64,000 bases of DNA from Polytrichum commune (Eukaryota; Streptophyta; Polytrichopsida; Polytrichales; Polytrichaceae), in contig OX485805.1 in assembly GCA_950295325.1 (NCBI GenBank), forward strand, positions 42,990,758 through 43,054,757. Direction: 5' to 3'. Shown here in pieces: positions 34,261 through 46,729 of this stretch; the stretch's first letter is position 1, and each line of letters starts with the position of its first letter. The notes below the pieces were generated by a model. That model searched no databases. It was not told the origin of the DNA and saw nothing but the letters and a program-made list of their open reading frames with translations. Position numbers and translations under genes: made by a program.

Positions 34261-34978
34261 CAACAAGTTGACTAAGGTCCTAGCAACCTTAGAAACACCT
34301 CGAATGAAGTGGTGGTAGTAGTTGGCTAGGCCAACAAATGACCTTAGCCCTTCTCTTGAGTCAAGGGCCAATTCTCCTCTTGGATTGCCTTGACATTTGT
34401 CATGTTCATCCACCAACTTCCTTTGTCATCACATACCTTAGGAACTCAATCTTTGGTTGAGCAAGTTTTTTTTTTTTTTCCTCCACTCGTTGGCGGTAAC
34501 ATTTTGGACAACACATTGGTGAATACATCCTTGTACCTCACCAACATCCCACCAATGTGGTTTTGGGGAGGCCTATCTTTCCTAGCCTCCCCATGAGTTC
34601 CTTGGAGTTGCTCCAATTGAACCACGACCATTATAATTATGTTTTTCCGTTTATTCATTTGGTCCATTAAGACCAAATTCGAGTTGGTTCCTCCTACCAT
34701 AGGAGTCCTTGTCAATTTGTAGTGCAATTCTTTGCCATCAAGACATCACAAATGCACCGCAAGCTCACCAGCTTGCACCTCACATCTATCATGTGAGTTC
34801 CAAAGAAGGCAGCCTTCACAATGACATGCATTTCATCTATTTCACATGGTGTGAAATTTTGACAAAAATCCAATGTCCCACATTGAAAAGTTACATGCAT
34901 CGCGGCCTCCTTTGTTTCATGCGGTTCGCCCTTTCCAAACCGCACCTTGGAGGGCTTGCCCGCTCTATCAATCGGCAA
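34260..34978 (-). pseudogene. Protease-end and gapped RT remnant (copy F)
   Basis: RT thumb text (LRSFVGLANYYHHFIRGVSK, 34416-34066 frame). The palm-deletion junction at 34461-34500 carries a 14-base T run, and protease-end text is at 34978-34712. Confidence 0.74.
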
Positions 34979-35099
34979 GCCCCAACTCCCTTGCGAGTTT
35001 TGGGCTCAAGAAGGAATGGTAGCCTCTTTATCAACCCATGAGACATTTGTCCCATTCATTTGAGCCTCAAAGTACAAAAGACTTGGCCTCGGCTTAAGG

Positions 35100-35741
35100 C
35101 TACTAGCCTTGGCCACAATGCCATCGTCTTACATTCGGTCCGCGGCATAAGTATTATTTGGCGTGGTACCTATCTCCCCTTAACGTCCATTGTTGTAAGG
35201 CACCACCAAATTTCTTATTGGGGTCATCGGCCTTAATGCTCGTTGCAATTTTGATGATCCCCGCCACAACCTCAATAAATTTTCGGAAATTTGAACTTGG
35301 TATTCACCACCCGCTTTTAAAACCCCACCTAAAACGATGTTCTTCTTAGAAAACTCGTTCATCTAAGATGCACAATTCATTTGGGTGTGAAATTTGCGCA
35401 TATACGCCTTAAGAGGCCCGCACGCCTCATTTCCACCAAATTCATTCCAACATCAATACCTTCCAAGCATTTCGAATTGGAATTTCAATCCAACATTAAT
35501 GCCCTCCAAGGTTTTGGGTGCATTCGGTATTCTAGGCCCCAAATGCTTTTTTGAGGTGTGCGGGAGCCTTTTCAAAGCACTCCTCCATTTTCCTCACCGA
35601 ATCCACCCTCATGCCCACCATTGTCATTAGAACCAATGGTATGGTCAAATTCCATTTACACATGATCTTTGTTCCAATTTGAGCCTCACAACCTTTTGGA
35701 AACCCCGGGTCACCATCATAACCCGCTTATATGATAGCCAT
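35100..35741 (-). pseudogene. Gag remnant (copy F), shortened
   Basis: ATG at 35741-35739. The Cys-rich repeat block is almost entirely deleted (about 35100-35200 only), making this the shortest gag in the window. Confidence 0.6.
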
Positions 35742-35778
35742 GCTTCCCTCAAAGTGCTAGCTCAAATATTGGAACCCT

Positions 35779-35790
35779 GCTCTGATACCA
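35779..35790 (-). promoter_or_regulatory. Primer-binding site of copy F
   Basis: Minus-strand TGGTATCAGAGC, CT spacer. Confidence 0.92.
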
Positions 35791-35792
35791 AG

Positions 35793-36763
35793 TGTCGCAA
35801 CCCTTGCTAGGTCCCTTAATAATCTTGCCAATTTTCGTTTCTACCAAAGGTTACGAGCGCTAACCCTTCGCATTCCGCCATGCTAATGGATAGCTCCTCT
35901 TACCCCGGACCAATAGTTCATAGGAGGGAACCAACCCTCCTACTTTGCTTTCGGGACTCACCCCTTAATCGGTAACCCATTTCCCCAATGTGGACTTCCA
36001 TCCATGGAAGTCCAATCCTATGTTGATCATCGCGTTGCCGGAGCAACACTACAACAACCCGAAGCATACTAGGCAACTATGGCCTCACAATGGGCCAATG
36101 CCCATGGAGGCCGTGCCGTTCGGCCTCGGGTGGGTGAGGCCACACCACCTCACCCATATAAGCCTCTAGGACTTCACGCGGGGCCCCTACCCCACCGTCA
36201 ACCAACCTCTTGTCTCCCTACCAAGAGTTGGGGCCAAGTGGACATTTTCCTTTAGCAGCTGGGCCTAGAAGCCCCCAGCAGCTTCAGACCATCATAACTT
36301 CCTTGTATGATGTCTGATTCCAGCAACCAACCACTCCATCTTCATCTACGCTTCACGTAGATGCCGATGGACTCCTCACTTGCCCCATTCGGGCAAGTAT
36401 TGAGGACGTTATGCCTGTTTGAACCTTGGCAGTCCCGGGAATCACTCCTAGGCACTGCTGTACCAGGGCGCTGTCCCGGGACAGCGCCCCACTCAAATGG
36501 CCATAACTCCTAGCTCACACCTCCGATTGAGGTGTTCTTGAGCTTTCTAGAATCACCACGCCATGAGCTACGCATAACTCATGGCCTTACCCTTGTGCCT
36601 CCTAGTCTTCGTGGGTGGGAGGCGTTCCCAACGCCCGGGGCCCTCACCCACACTAGGATCACTTGGGCCCTCTCACCAACGGCGCCACAAGTCCCGGGTG
36701 TCACTCCGGGTCCCCCTTGTGGCCATGGTGTTTCGGCCACTCCTCATGGAGAGGTGCGCGACA
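35793..36763 (-). repeat. LTR shared between F and F'
   Basis: 971 bp in reverse orientation. On its left is a primer-binding site (5' LTR context) and on its right a polypurine tract (3' LTR context), the mark of LTR-LTR recombination between two elements. Confidence 0.93.
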
Positions 36764-37055
36764 CTCACCCCCACCAAACGGAGTCGATGCCCTCATCGAC
36801 TATACTCGTAGTCGGCACACCAATTCTCAAGTTGCCATCCTCTATGGTGCGGCATTGTGTTTACCTTAGGGCGCGACCCCCACAATGCATCTTCAAATTT
36901 GGCATAGTCCCAAAGGTGTCGTTCCTAGGTGGTCCGTTAGCGACCTTGGATCTCTCCTCCAAGGACCTAACCTACACTAGACCCACCTACTTTGGGACTC
37001 ACTTGGGTTGCCCCTCCTTTGGGGCCTCCCCCGTTAGGCTCCACTAGCCTAACGT
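36764..37055 (-). mobile_element. F', 3' end fragment of another minus copy
   Basis: Polypurine tract and about 290 bp of 3' non-coding region. Its sequence is closer to copies A and I than to F (GTTCCTAGGTGGTCCG), so it comes from a different element. It stops at a CGT shared with the truncated LTR of copy G. Confidence 0.85.
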
Positions 37056-37892
37056 TGGGAACGCCTCCCACCCACGGAGACTAGGAGGCACAAGGGTAAG
37101 GCCATGAGCTATGCGTAGCTCATGGCGTGGTGATTCTAGAATGCTCAAGAACACCTCAATCGGAGGTGTGAGCTAGGAGTTATGGCCATTTGAGTGGGGC
37201 GCTGTCCCGGGACAGCGCCCTGGTACAGCAGTGCCTGGGAGTGATTCCCGGGACTGCCAAGGTTCAAACAGGCATAACTTCCTCAATACTTGCCCGAATG
37301 GGGCAAGTGAGGAGTCCATCGGCATCTACGTGAAGCGTAGATGAAGATGGAGTGGTTGGTTGTTATGATGAAACACCATACAAGGAAGTTATGATGGTCT
37401 GAAGCTGCTGGGGGGGTTCTAGGCCCAGCAGCTAAAGGAAAATGTCCACTTGGCCCCAACTCTTGGTAGAGAGACAAGAGGTTGGTTGACGGTGGGTAGG
37501 GGCCCCGTGTGAAGTCCTAGAGGCTTATATGGGTGAGGTGGTGTGGCCTCACCCACCCGAGGCCGAACGGCAAGGCCTCCATGGGCATTGGCCCATTGTG
37601 AGGCCATAGTTGCCTAGTATGGTTCGGGTTGTTGTTGTGTTGCTCCGGCAATGCGATGATCAACATGGGATTGGACTTCCATGGATGGAAGTCCACATCT
37701 AGGAATGGGTTACCGATTAATGGGTGAGTCCCGAAAGCAAAGTAGGAGGGTTGGTTCCCTCCTATGAACTATAAGGTCCGGGGCAGGAGGAGCTAACCAT
37801 TAGCATGGCGGTATGCGAATGGTTAGCGCTCGTAACCTTGCTAGAAACGAAAATTGGCAAGATTGCTTAGGGGGCTAGCAAGGGTTGCGACA
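37053..37892 (+). repeat. Truncated 5' LTR of copy G
   Basis: Lacks the first 131 bp. Rare variants (ATGATGAAACACCATAC, GACGGTGGGTAGG, GATTAATGGG, GGGGCAGGAGG, GATTGCTTAGGGGG) are shared with the left LTR of copy H in inverse orientation, not with G's own 3' LTR. Confidence 0.92.
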
Positions 37893-37894
37893 CT

Positions 37895-37906
37895 TGGTAT
37901 CAGAGC
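37895..37906 (+). promoter_or_regulatory. Primer-binding site of copy G
   Basis: TGGTATCAGAGC after a CT spacer. Confidence 0.92.
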
Positions 37907-37943
37907 AGGGTTCCAATATTTGAGCTAGCACTTTGAGGGAAGC

Positions 37944-38830
37944 ATGGCTATCATATAAGAGGGTTATAATGGTGACCCGGGGTTTCCAAAAGGTTGTGAG
38001 GCTCAAATTGGAACAAAGATCATGTGTAAATGGAATTTGACCATACCATTGGTTCAAATGACAATGGTGGGCATGAGGGTGGATTCGGTGAGGAAAATGG
38101 AGGAGTGCTTTGAAAAGGCTCCCGCAAACCTCGAAAAGTATTCAGGGGCTAGAATACCGAATGCACCCAAAACCTTGGAGGGCATTAATGTTGGATTGAA
38201 ATTCCAATTCGAAATGCTTAGAAGGTGGTGATGTTGAAATGAACTTGGGGCACATGAGGCACGCGGGGTCTCTTAAGGCGTATATGTGCGAATTTCACAC
38301 CCAAATGAATGGTACATCTAGGATGGACAAGCTTTCTAAGAAATGCATCGTTTTAGGTGGGTTTCAAAGCGGGTGGTGAAAACCATGTTCAAGACCCCAA
38401 AGCATCTTGAGGACGTAGTGCGAATCATAAAGATTTGAAGAGCATTGAAGCCGATGTTCCTAAGAAGAAGTTGGACGGCACATCACCACAAAGTGGGTTT
38501 AGCCGAAAGAGGCCCCAAGGAAATGAACGCAAGTAGTTTGGCCCATTATACCAAGGCAAATCATGCTAGCTCGTGCCGTGGATGAAATGTGAGAAGGTGG
38601 TTTGGTGGTACCAAGCTAGATCATATTTGTGCCACGGACGGAGTGTTAAAAGTTGGCCTTGCGGACCAAGCCAAACTCATGGTGTTGCCGAGGACCAAAT
38701 GTTAGACGATGGCTTTGTGGCCAAGGCTAGTAGCCTTAAGCCAAGGCCAACTATTTTATATCTTGAGGCTCAAATGAATGGGACAAACGTCTAATGGGTT
38801 GACAAAGAGGCAAGCCATGCCTTCTTGAGC
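37944..38830 (+). pseudogene. Gag remnant (copy G)
   Basis: ATG 37944 followed almost at once by a stop. The Cys-rich repeats are reduced to about two (38565-38690), similar to copy B. Confidence 0.62.
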
Positions 38831-38855
38831 CCAAAACTCATAAGGGAGTTAGGGC

Positions 38856-39560
38856 TTGCCGATTGGTAGAGCCGGCAAGCCCACCAAGCTGCGGTTTGGA
38901 AAGGGCAAACCGCATGAGACAAAGGAGGCCGCAATGCATGTAACCTTTCAACGTGGGACATTGGATTTTTGTCAAAATTTCACACCAAGTGAAATAGATA
39001 AAATGCATGTCATTGTGAAGGCCGCCTTCTTTGAAACTCACATGATAGATGTGAGGTGCAAGCCGGTGTGCTTGCGGTGCATTATGATGTGTCATAATGG
39101 CAAAGAATTGAAGTTCAAATTAACAATGACTCCTATGGTAGGAGGACCTAAGTTGAATTTGGTCTTAATGGACCGAATAAAAAAAAAAAAAAAAACATAA
39201 TGGTCGTGGTTCAATTGGAGCAACTCCAAGGAACGTATGGGGAGGCTAGGAAAGATGGGCCTCCCCCAAACAACATTGGTGTGATGTTGGTGAAATACAA
39301 GGATGTATTCACCAATGTGTTGCCCAAAAAAAAATTACCGCCAAGGAATGAAAAATAACTTTGCTCAACGAGAGATTGAGTTCTTGAGGTATGTGGTGAC
39401 AAAGGAAGTTGGTGGACGAACATGAAGTATGTCAAGGCAATCCAAAAGGAGAATTGGCCCTTGATTCAAAAAGGACTTAGGTCATTTGTTGGCCTAGCCA
39501 ATTAGCACCACCACTTCATTCGAGAGTTTTCTAAGGTTGCTAGGACCTTATTCAACTTGT
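38856..39560 (+). pseudogene. Protease-end and gapped RT remnant (copy G)
   Basis: The 38856-39200 frame holds LDFCQNFTPSEIDKMHVIV and LKFKLTMTPMVGGPKLNLV, then a run of about 18 A. The palm-deletion junction is at about 39342-39358. Confidence 0.75.
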
Positions 39561-39564
39561 TGAG

Positions 39565-40220
39565 GAAAATGGCTATCCCAAGAGTGGGACGAGCCTTGTT
39601 ACCAAGCCTTTGGGGAGCTCAAAAACAAGTTCTCTTCGCCGCCCGTGCTTAAGTTCGTGGACTTTGACAAACCTTTTAAGGTGCATACGGGGGCGAGTGA
39701 CTTTAGCATTGGCGGATGTTGAGGCAAGATGGATGCCCATTGCATATGGGAGCATTAAGCTTAAAGGTTGTCAAACCTTGTCCGACTTGTGAAAGAAATG
39801 GCTATCCCAAGAGTGGGATGAGCCTTGCGACCAAGTCTTTGAGAAGCTTAAGAGCAAGTTCTCTTCGCCGCCCGTGCTCAAGTTCGCGGAGTTTGACAAA
39901 CCTTTTGAGGTGCATACGGGGGCGAGTGACTTTACCATTGGCGGATGTTGAGGCAAGATGGATGGCCATGGCATATGAGAGCATGAAGCTCGATGGTTGT
40001 CCCACCTTGTGCGACTTGTGGAAGAAATGGCTATCCCAAGAGTGGGATGATGTTTGTCACGAGTCTTTGGGGAGCTTAACACCAAGTTCTCTTCACCGCC
40101 CGTGCTCAAGTTCGCGGAGCTTGACAAACCTTTCGAAGTGCATACGGGGGTGAGTGCCTTTGCCAATGGTGGATTATGTGTAAGATGGATGGCCATTGCA
40201 TATGGCAGCATGAAGCTCGA
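39565..40220 (+). repeat. Tandem array (copy G), 3 units, cut by copy H
   Basis: Landmarks 39575, 39804 and 40033, spaced 229 and 229 bp. Copy H inserted in the last unit at CTCGA. Confidence 0.87.
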
Positions 40221-41191
40221 TGTCGCAACCCTTGCTAGCCCCCTAAGCAATCTTGCCAATTTTCGTTTCTAGCAAGGTTACGAGCGCTAACCATTCGCAT
40301 ACCGCCATGCTAATGGTTAGCTCCTCCTGCCCCGGACCTTATAGTTCATAGGAGGGAACCAACCCTCCTACTTTGCTTTCGGGACTCACCCATTAATCGG
40401 TAACCCATTCCTAGATGTGGACTTCCATCCATGGAAGTCCAATCCCATGTTGATCATCGCATTGCCGGAGCAACACTACAACAACCCGAACCATACTAGG
40501 CAACTATGGCCTCACAATGGGCCAATGCCCATGGAGGCCTTGCCGTTCGGCCTCGGGTGGATGAGGCCACACCACCTCACCCATATAAGCCTCTAGGACT
40601 TCACGCGGGGCCCCTACCCACCGTCAACCAACCTCTTGTCTCTCTACCAAGAGTTGGGGCCAAGTGGACATTTTCCTTTAGCTGCTGGGCCTAGAACCCC
40701 CCCAGCAGCTTCAGACCATCATAACTTCCTTGTATGGTGTTTCATCATAACAACCAACCACTCCATCTTCATCTACGCTTCACGTAGATGCCGATGGACT
40801 CCTCACTTGCCCCATTCGGGCAAGTATTGAGGAAGTTATGCCTGTTTGAACCTTGGCAGTCCCGGGAATCACTCCCAGGCACTGCTGTACCAGGGCGCTG
40901 TCCCGGGACAGCGCCCCACTCAAATGGCCATAACTCCTAGCTCACACCTCGGATTGAGGTGTTCTTGAGCTTTCTAGAATCACCACGCCATGAGCTACGC
41001 ATAGCTCATGGCCTTTCCCTTGTACCTCCTAGTCTTTGTGGGTGGGAGGCGTTCCCAACGCCCGGGGCCCTCACCCACACTAGGATCACTTGGGCCCTCT
41101 CACCAACGGCGCCACAAGTCCCGGGTGTCACTCCGGGGTCCCCCTTGTGCCCATGGTGTTTTGGGCACTCCTCAAGGAGAGGTGCGCGACA
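40221..41191 (-). repeat. 3' LTR of copy H
   Basis: 971 bp in reverse orientation; the polypurine tract follows at 41192-41203. Subtype shared with the 5' LTR of copy G. Confidence 0.94.
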
Positions 41192-41990
41192 CTCACCCCC
41201 ACCAAACGGAGTCGATGCCCTCATCGACTATACTCGTAGTCGGCACACCAATTTTCAAGGTGCCATCCTCTATGGTGCAGCATTGTGTTTACCTTAGGGC
41301 GCGACCCCCACAATGCATCTTCAAATTTGGCATAGTCCCAAAGGTGTCGTTCCTAGGTGGTCCGTTAGCGACCTTGGATCTCTCCTCCAAGGACCTAACC
41401 TACACTAGACCCACCTACTTTGGGACTCACTTGGGTTGCCCCTCCTTTGGGGCATTCCCCGTTAGGCTCCACTAGCCTAGCATGACACATCTAGGCGAGA
41501 CCTCAACGCTTCCACTAAGTTGTCTCGGTTGCAACTCCGAGATGGCTTTCCATTGTTAAGCCACGCCTCGATCGCACGAGGGTGATGCCAAGTCCCGCCC
41601 GATTCGGTTCCCACTTTGCTCTTTCGAGACATGGGTTCATGACTCCCATGCGCCAACTTTCGTTAGCTCGTGGGTAGCACTTTTATGAGCACGCGCCATC
41701 ACCTTGCCCCCGCCCGGACAAGCCCACAACTAAGAAGTTTCTTGGTTTTATCCAAGGCCCCTCCAAGCCATGGCCCCCAATTACTCGGCTTACCCAACCT
41801 AGTTTGGCATATCTATTCCCCCTCTTCCACTAACCAAGCACAAGTACAAGACTAGGACCTCATCTCATACTTTTCTCTTTGCACCACTAAAGTTTGGACT
41901 TTATTTCCTCAAGCCAAAGAACAAGTTCATGTTGTGGAGCAATTAACCTCGAAGCTAAGTGTGCTACTAGCATCTCTCCCCCACTAAAGG
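41192..41990 (-). other. Polypurine tract and 3' non-coding region (copy H)
   Basis: Same layout as in the other copies; no gene supported. Confidence 0.77.
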
Positions 41991-41994
41991 AGAT

Positions 41995-43440
41995 TGATGT
42001 CCTCATCAATGCCTACGCTTCATTTTATTGGAATGTCTAGCCTTAGTTTATTCAAAGTGCTTTACCAATTCCTTGGCGTTCACCATGTCCCTTGCCGCCA
42101 CCTAAGCGATTTCTTTCTACCATTTCACCAAGTATTTCTTTGTACATTTTCTTTCCTTTTCACTTGGGCTTCGTACACTTGAGGATGCCCTCTTACCTCA
42201 TATTCCAAATAACCTCCACAAGGTCAGGACGTGGCCTAATCACTTCCTTGTGATCGGGCCACAAGGTGTCGTCCTTAAATGGCTTTAGTAACGAGACATG
42301 AAATGTCGGATGCACTTTGATCTCCGGCGGTAATTCTAACTTATATATGTCCTTGAACACTTGTTCCGCAATGGGAAACGGAGCTCCAATTTTGGACATG
42401 AACTTTGGAGTGAGGCCTTCCGGCTAAGTGACATTGTTCACATTCAACAACACCTTTTGGCCCACCTCATTCTCCACTTCGCGTCTTCGGCATTGACTTG
42501 CACTCCGTAGCACCTTCGGGCTTTCTCCACCAACAACTTGGTCATCTCCAAGACTTGTTTACCATCCTTGGCCAAGTCCTCACCATCTTGGTTGAACTCT
42601 AGTGTTGAATGTGCCCCCTCGAGAGCTAGGTTAATAGGTTGGAGCGCATCCACTCCATAAGCCACCACCAAAGACCACCCCTTGGTAGCCAAGTGCGTGG
42701 CTACATTGCAATTACACTCCGCTCGACCCACATAGTCCGCCCAATCTCCTTGGTCCGCCCCCACCAAGTTCCTCAAGTATTGCTTCAAGACTCCATTCAC
42801 ACGCTCCGTTTTCTCATCCATTTGGGAATGCAAGGCCGTGCTAAACCTTAGTTTCATTCCGACCTCCTTAGAGAAATGCATTGAAAATGCACTTGTGAAC
42901 TTTGAATCTTGATCCCACACAATCACTCTTGGCAACCCGTGGTGCCTCAACCATCCTTTGAGAAAAGGCTATGCGGTCTCCAACGCGGTGGCGGTTCCCA
43001 CAATCGGCACCATGTGTGCCAACTTGGCAAACCGCTCTACCATCAACAAGATGGCATCATACCCATGTGACTCCGGCAAACTTGTGATCAAGTCCATGCA
43101 CATACTATGCCATGACGCCGACGGGATAGGCAACGGTTGCAAGAAACCGCCTTGCTTTTGGTAAGAGGCTCGGTTCACTTGGCACTTTATTCACGCCTTC
43201 ACAAAGTGGGTTATATCCTCCTTTATGCACCCCCAATGGTACCTCTTTGACACCATTCTATGGCGGTTGTTTCTTTCTCCTTTATGGCCGGCAATAGGAC
43301 TATCATATTCCTCCTTCAAAACCGATAGCCTCAACTTGCCTTGTGGCACATACACCCAACTTTGCTTGCACTTGAACAATCCGTCCACCAACTTAACCTC
43401 TTTGAGCACCTTGCTCTTGCGAAGCTCACCTAAAAGCTTT
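41995..43440 (-). pseudogene. Integrase and chromodomain (copy H), interrupted
   Basis: Core frames 43178-42969 and 42950-42444, GPY/F region 42399-42193. Triad legible (VWDQDSKF; EKTERVN). TAG at 42971-42969. A one-base loss near 42488 ends the core frame early. Part of the chromodomain around 42115-42125 is deleted. Confidence 0.83.
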
Positions 43441-43479
43441 TGTGCTTTGGGGTAGTTAATTTACCCCTCCCGTATCTTG

Positions 43480-43830
43480 CATTACAAGTTTCCTTCGCCG
43501 GCACACATTAGCCACAAGGTTTGGATGGTTCTCATTGCTTGGAACTCTTCCGGTCTACTTCGCGCATCCGGCACCACGTTCATAAGCGCCAAACTATCAT
43601 GCCACCGCAATGACTTGGCGCTCACTTGCGCTTGAATGTCAAAATTCTTTTAGGACACATTGTCCATATAGACCTTTGCTTTGTGCGACCCCAAATAGTG
43701 TTGGCACATCTTCAAGTAATGCACTACCGCAAAGAAGTTGTTTGGCATGAGTTGGTTGTCTTCTTTGACAACCATCGAGCTTCATGCTCCCATATGCAAT
43801 GGCCATCCATCTTAAATGAACAATCCGCCA
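43480..43830 (-). pseudogene. RNase H remnant (copy H)
   Basis: As in other copies, but lacks about 40 bp around 43577 (the DLIHKPDRGNV part). Confidence 0.6.
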
Positions 43831-44240
43831 TTGGCAGAGTCATTCACCCCCGTATGCACCTCAAAAGGTTTGTCAAGCTCCGCGAACTTGAACACGGGTG
43901 GCAAAGACAACTTTGTATTAAGCTCCCCAAAGACTTGGGGACAAAGCTCGTCCCACTCTTGGGATAGCCCTTTCTTTCACAAATCGCACTAGGTTCGACA
44001 ACCATTAAGCTTAATGCTCCCATATGCAATGGGCATCCATCTCGGATCAACATCCGCCAATGGTAAAATTACTCGCCCCCATATGCACCTCAAAAGGTTT
44101 GTTAAAGTCCGCGAACTTAAGCACAGGCGGCGAAGAGAACTTGTTTTTGAGCCCCCCAAAGGCTTGGTGACAAGGCTCATCCCACTCTTGGGATAGCCAT
44201 TTTCCTCAATAAGTTGAATAAGGTCCTAGGAACCTTAGAA
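43830..44240 (-). repeat. Tandem array (copy H), 2 units
   Basis: Landmarks 43958 and 44187, 229 bp apart; the shortest array here. Confidence 0.84.
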
Positions 44241-44634
44241 AACTCTCGAATGAAGTTGTGGTACTAATTGGCTAGGCCAACAAATGACCTAAGCCCTTTT
44301 GAATGAAGGGCCAATTCTCCTTTCGGATTGCCTTGACATTCTTCATGTTCGTCCACCAACTTCCTTTGTCACCACATACCTCAAGAACTCAATCTCTCGT
44401 TGAGCAAAGTTATTTTTCACTCCTTGGCGGCAATTTTTTTTTTTGGGCAACACATTGGTGAATACATCCTTGTATCTCACCAACATCACACCAATGTTGT
44501 TTGGGGGAGGCCCATCTTTCCTAGCCTCCCCATACGTTCCTTGGAGTTGCTCCAATTGAACCACGACCATTATGATTTCTATTTTTCATTTGGTCCATTA
44601 AGACCAAATTCAACTTAGGTCCTCCTACCATAGG
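44240..44634 (-). pseudogene. Gapped RT remnant (copy H)
   Basis: RT thumb text, then the palm-deletion junction at 44411-44430, then RT start text. Copy I interrupts it at 44634; protease-end text resumes at 51699-51974. Confidence 0.73.
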
Positions 44635-45607
44635 TGTCGCGCACCTCTCCATGAGGAGTGCCCGAAACACCATGGGCACAAGGGGGACCCCGGAGTGACA
44701 CCCGGGACTTGTGGCGCCGTTGGTGAGAGGGCCCAAGTGATCCTAGTGTGGGTGAGGGCCCCGGGCGTTGGGAACGCCTCCCACCCACGAAGACTAGGAG
44801 GCACAAGGGTAAGGCCATGAGCTATGCGTAGCTCATGGCGTGGTGATTCTAGAAAGCTCAAGAACACCTCAATCGGAGGTGTGAGCTAGGAGTTATGGCC
44901 ATTTGAGTGGGGCGCTGTCCCGGGACAGCGCCCTGCTACAGCAGTGCCTGGGAGTGATTCCCGGGACTGCCAAGGTTCAAACAGGCATAACTTCCTCAAG
45001 ACTTGCCCGATTGGGACAAGCGAGGAACCCATCGGCATCTACGTGAAGCGTAGATGAGGATGGAGTGGTTGGTTGTTATGATCAGACATCATACAAGGAA
45101 GTTATGATGGTCTGAAGCTGCTGGGGGGGTTCTAGGCCCAGCAGCTAAGGGAAAATGTCCACTTGGCCCCAACTCTTGGTAGAGAGACAAGAGGTTGGTT
45201 GGCGGTGGGGTAGGGGCTCCGTGTAGAGTCCTAGAGGCTTATATGGGTGAGGTGGTATGGCCTCACCCACCCGAGGCCGAACGGCAAGGCCTCCATGGGC
45301 TTTGGCCTATTGTGAGGCCATAGTTGCCTAGTATGCTTCGGGTTGTTGTAGTGTTGCTCCGGCAATGCGATGATCAACATAGGATTGGACTTCCATGGAT
45401 GGAAGTCCACATTGGGGAAATGGGTTACCAATTAAGGGGTGAGTCCCGAAAGCAAAGTAGGAGGGTTGGTTCCCTCCTATGAACTATTGGTCCGGGGTAA
45501 GAGGAGCTAACCATTAGCATGGCGGAATGCGAATGGTTAGCGCTCGTAACCTTTGCTAGAAACGAAAATTGGCAAGATTGTTAAGGGACCTAGCAAGGGT
45601 TGCGACA
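44635..45607 (+). repeat. 5' LTR of copy I
   Basis: 973 bp. Contains the 24-bp palindrome and the TATA-like TTATATGG at about 45239-45246. Confidence 0.96.
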
Positions 45608-45609
45608 CT

Positions 45610-45621
45610 TGGTATCAGAGC
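45610..45621 (+). promoter_or_regulatory. Primer-binding site of copy I
   Basis: TGGTATCAGAGC after a CT spacer. Confidence 0.92.
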
Positions 45622-45658
45622 AGGTTTCCAATATTTGAGCTAGCACTTTGAGGGAAGC

Positions 45659-46720
45659 ATGGCTATCAAATAAGCGGGTTATGATGGTGGCCCGGGGTTT
45701 CCAAAAGGTTGTGAGGCTCAAATTGGAACAAGGATCATGTGCAAATGGAGTTTGACCATACCATTGATTTTAATGGTAATGGTGGGCATGAGGGTGGATT
45801 CGGTGAGGAAAATGGAGGTGTCCTTTGAAAAGGGCTCCCGCAAACCTCAAATAGTATTTGGGGCCAAGAATACCGAATGCACCCAAAACCTTGGAGGGTA
45901 TTAATGTTGGATTGAAATTTCAATTCGAGATGCTTCGAAGGTTCGGATGTTGAAATGAACTTGGTGCTAATGAGGCACCCGGGGCCTCTGAAGGCCTATG
46001 TGCGCTATTCAAACGCACAAATGAAGGATACACCTAAAACGGACGAGCTTTCTAAGAAATGCATCGTTTTAGGTGGGGTTTTAAAAGCGGGTGGTGGATG
46101 CCTTGTTTAAGTCCCCAAGGCTTCTTGAGGACATGGTGGGGATCATCAAGTTTGCAAGATCATTGAATCCGATGGTCCCGAAGAAAAGTTTGGCGGCGCA
46201 TCACCACAAGTGGCTTTAGCCAAAGTTGGTCCCAAAGAAATGAGTGCAAATTGTTTGGTTCATTTTACTTAGGCAAAATATGTTGGTGCCGCTAACGGAA
46301 TGTTGAAAGGTGGCTTTATGCTTCCAAGGCAAATCATACTCATGCCGTGGACGGAATGTTGGAAGGTGGGTTTGTCCTACCAAGGCAATTCATGTTCGTG
46401 CCGCATACGGAGTGTGGGAAGGTGGCTTTGTGCTATCAAGGGAAAACATGTTTGTTTTGTGGACAAATTATTGGAAATTGCTTTTGTGGCACTAAACCAA
46501 TTCGTCCCATGGACGAAATGTTAAAAGTTGGCTTTGCGGACCGAGCCAAAACATATTGTTGCGGTGGACGGAGAATTAGATGGTGGCTTTGTGGCCAAGG
46601 CTAGTAGCCTTAAGCCAAGGCCAAGTCATGTATACCTTGAGGCTCAAATGAATGGGAGATATGTCTCATGAGTTGTCAAAGAGGCAACGGACTCTTTCAT
46701 GAGCCGAAAGCTCACAAGGG
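45659..46720 (+). pseudogene. Gag remnant (copy I)
   Basis: ATG 45659, broken at once. Cys-rich repeats at 46275-46560, about four, with readings such as CWKVGLSYQGNSCSC. Confidence 0.64.
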
Positions 46721-46729
46721 AGTTGGGGC

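Larger units (their letters stand above)
29541..36763 (-). mobile_element. Chromovirus copy F, in an LTR-recombinant tandem
   Basis: Minus-strand copy: 3' LTR 29541-30512, internal 30513-35792, 5' LTR 35793-36763. Beyond the right LTR there is no target duplication. Another polypurine tract and 3' non-coding stretch (F') follow, so the right LTR serves two internal regions. The LTRs differ by only about three to four changes, all near the right end of 35793-36763. Confidence 0.92.

Noticed and set aside
35793..37055. Simple tandem duplication of copy F
   Set aside because: The second fragment differs from F at many bases and resembles other copies, so a second element is more likely.
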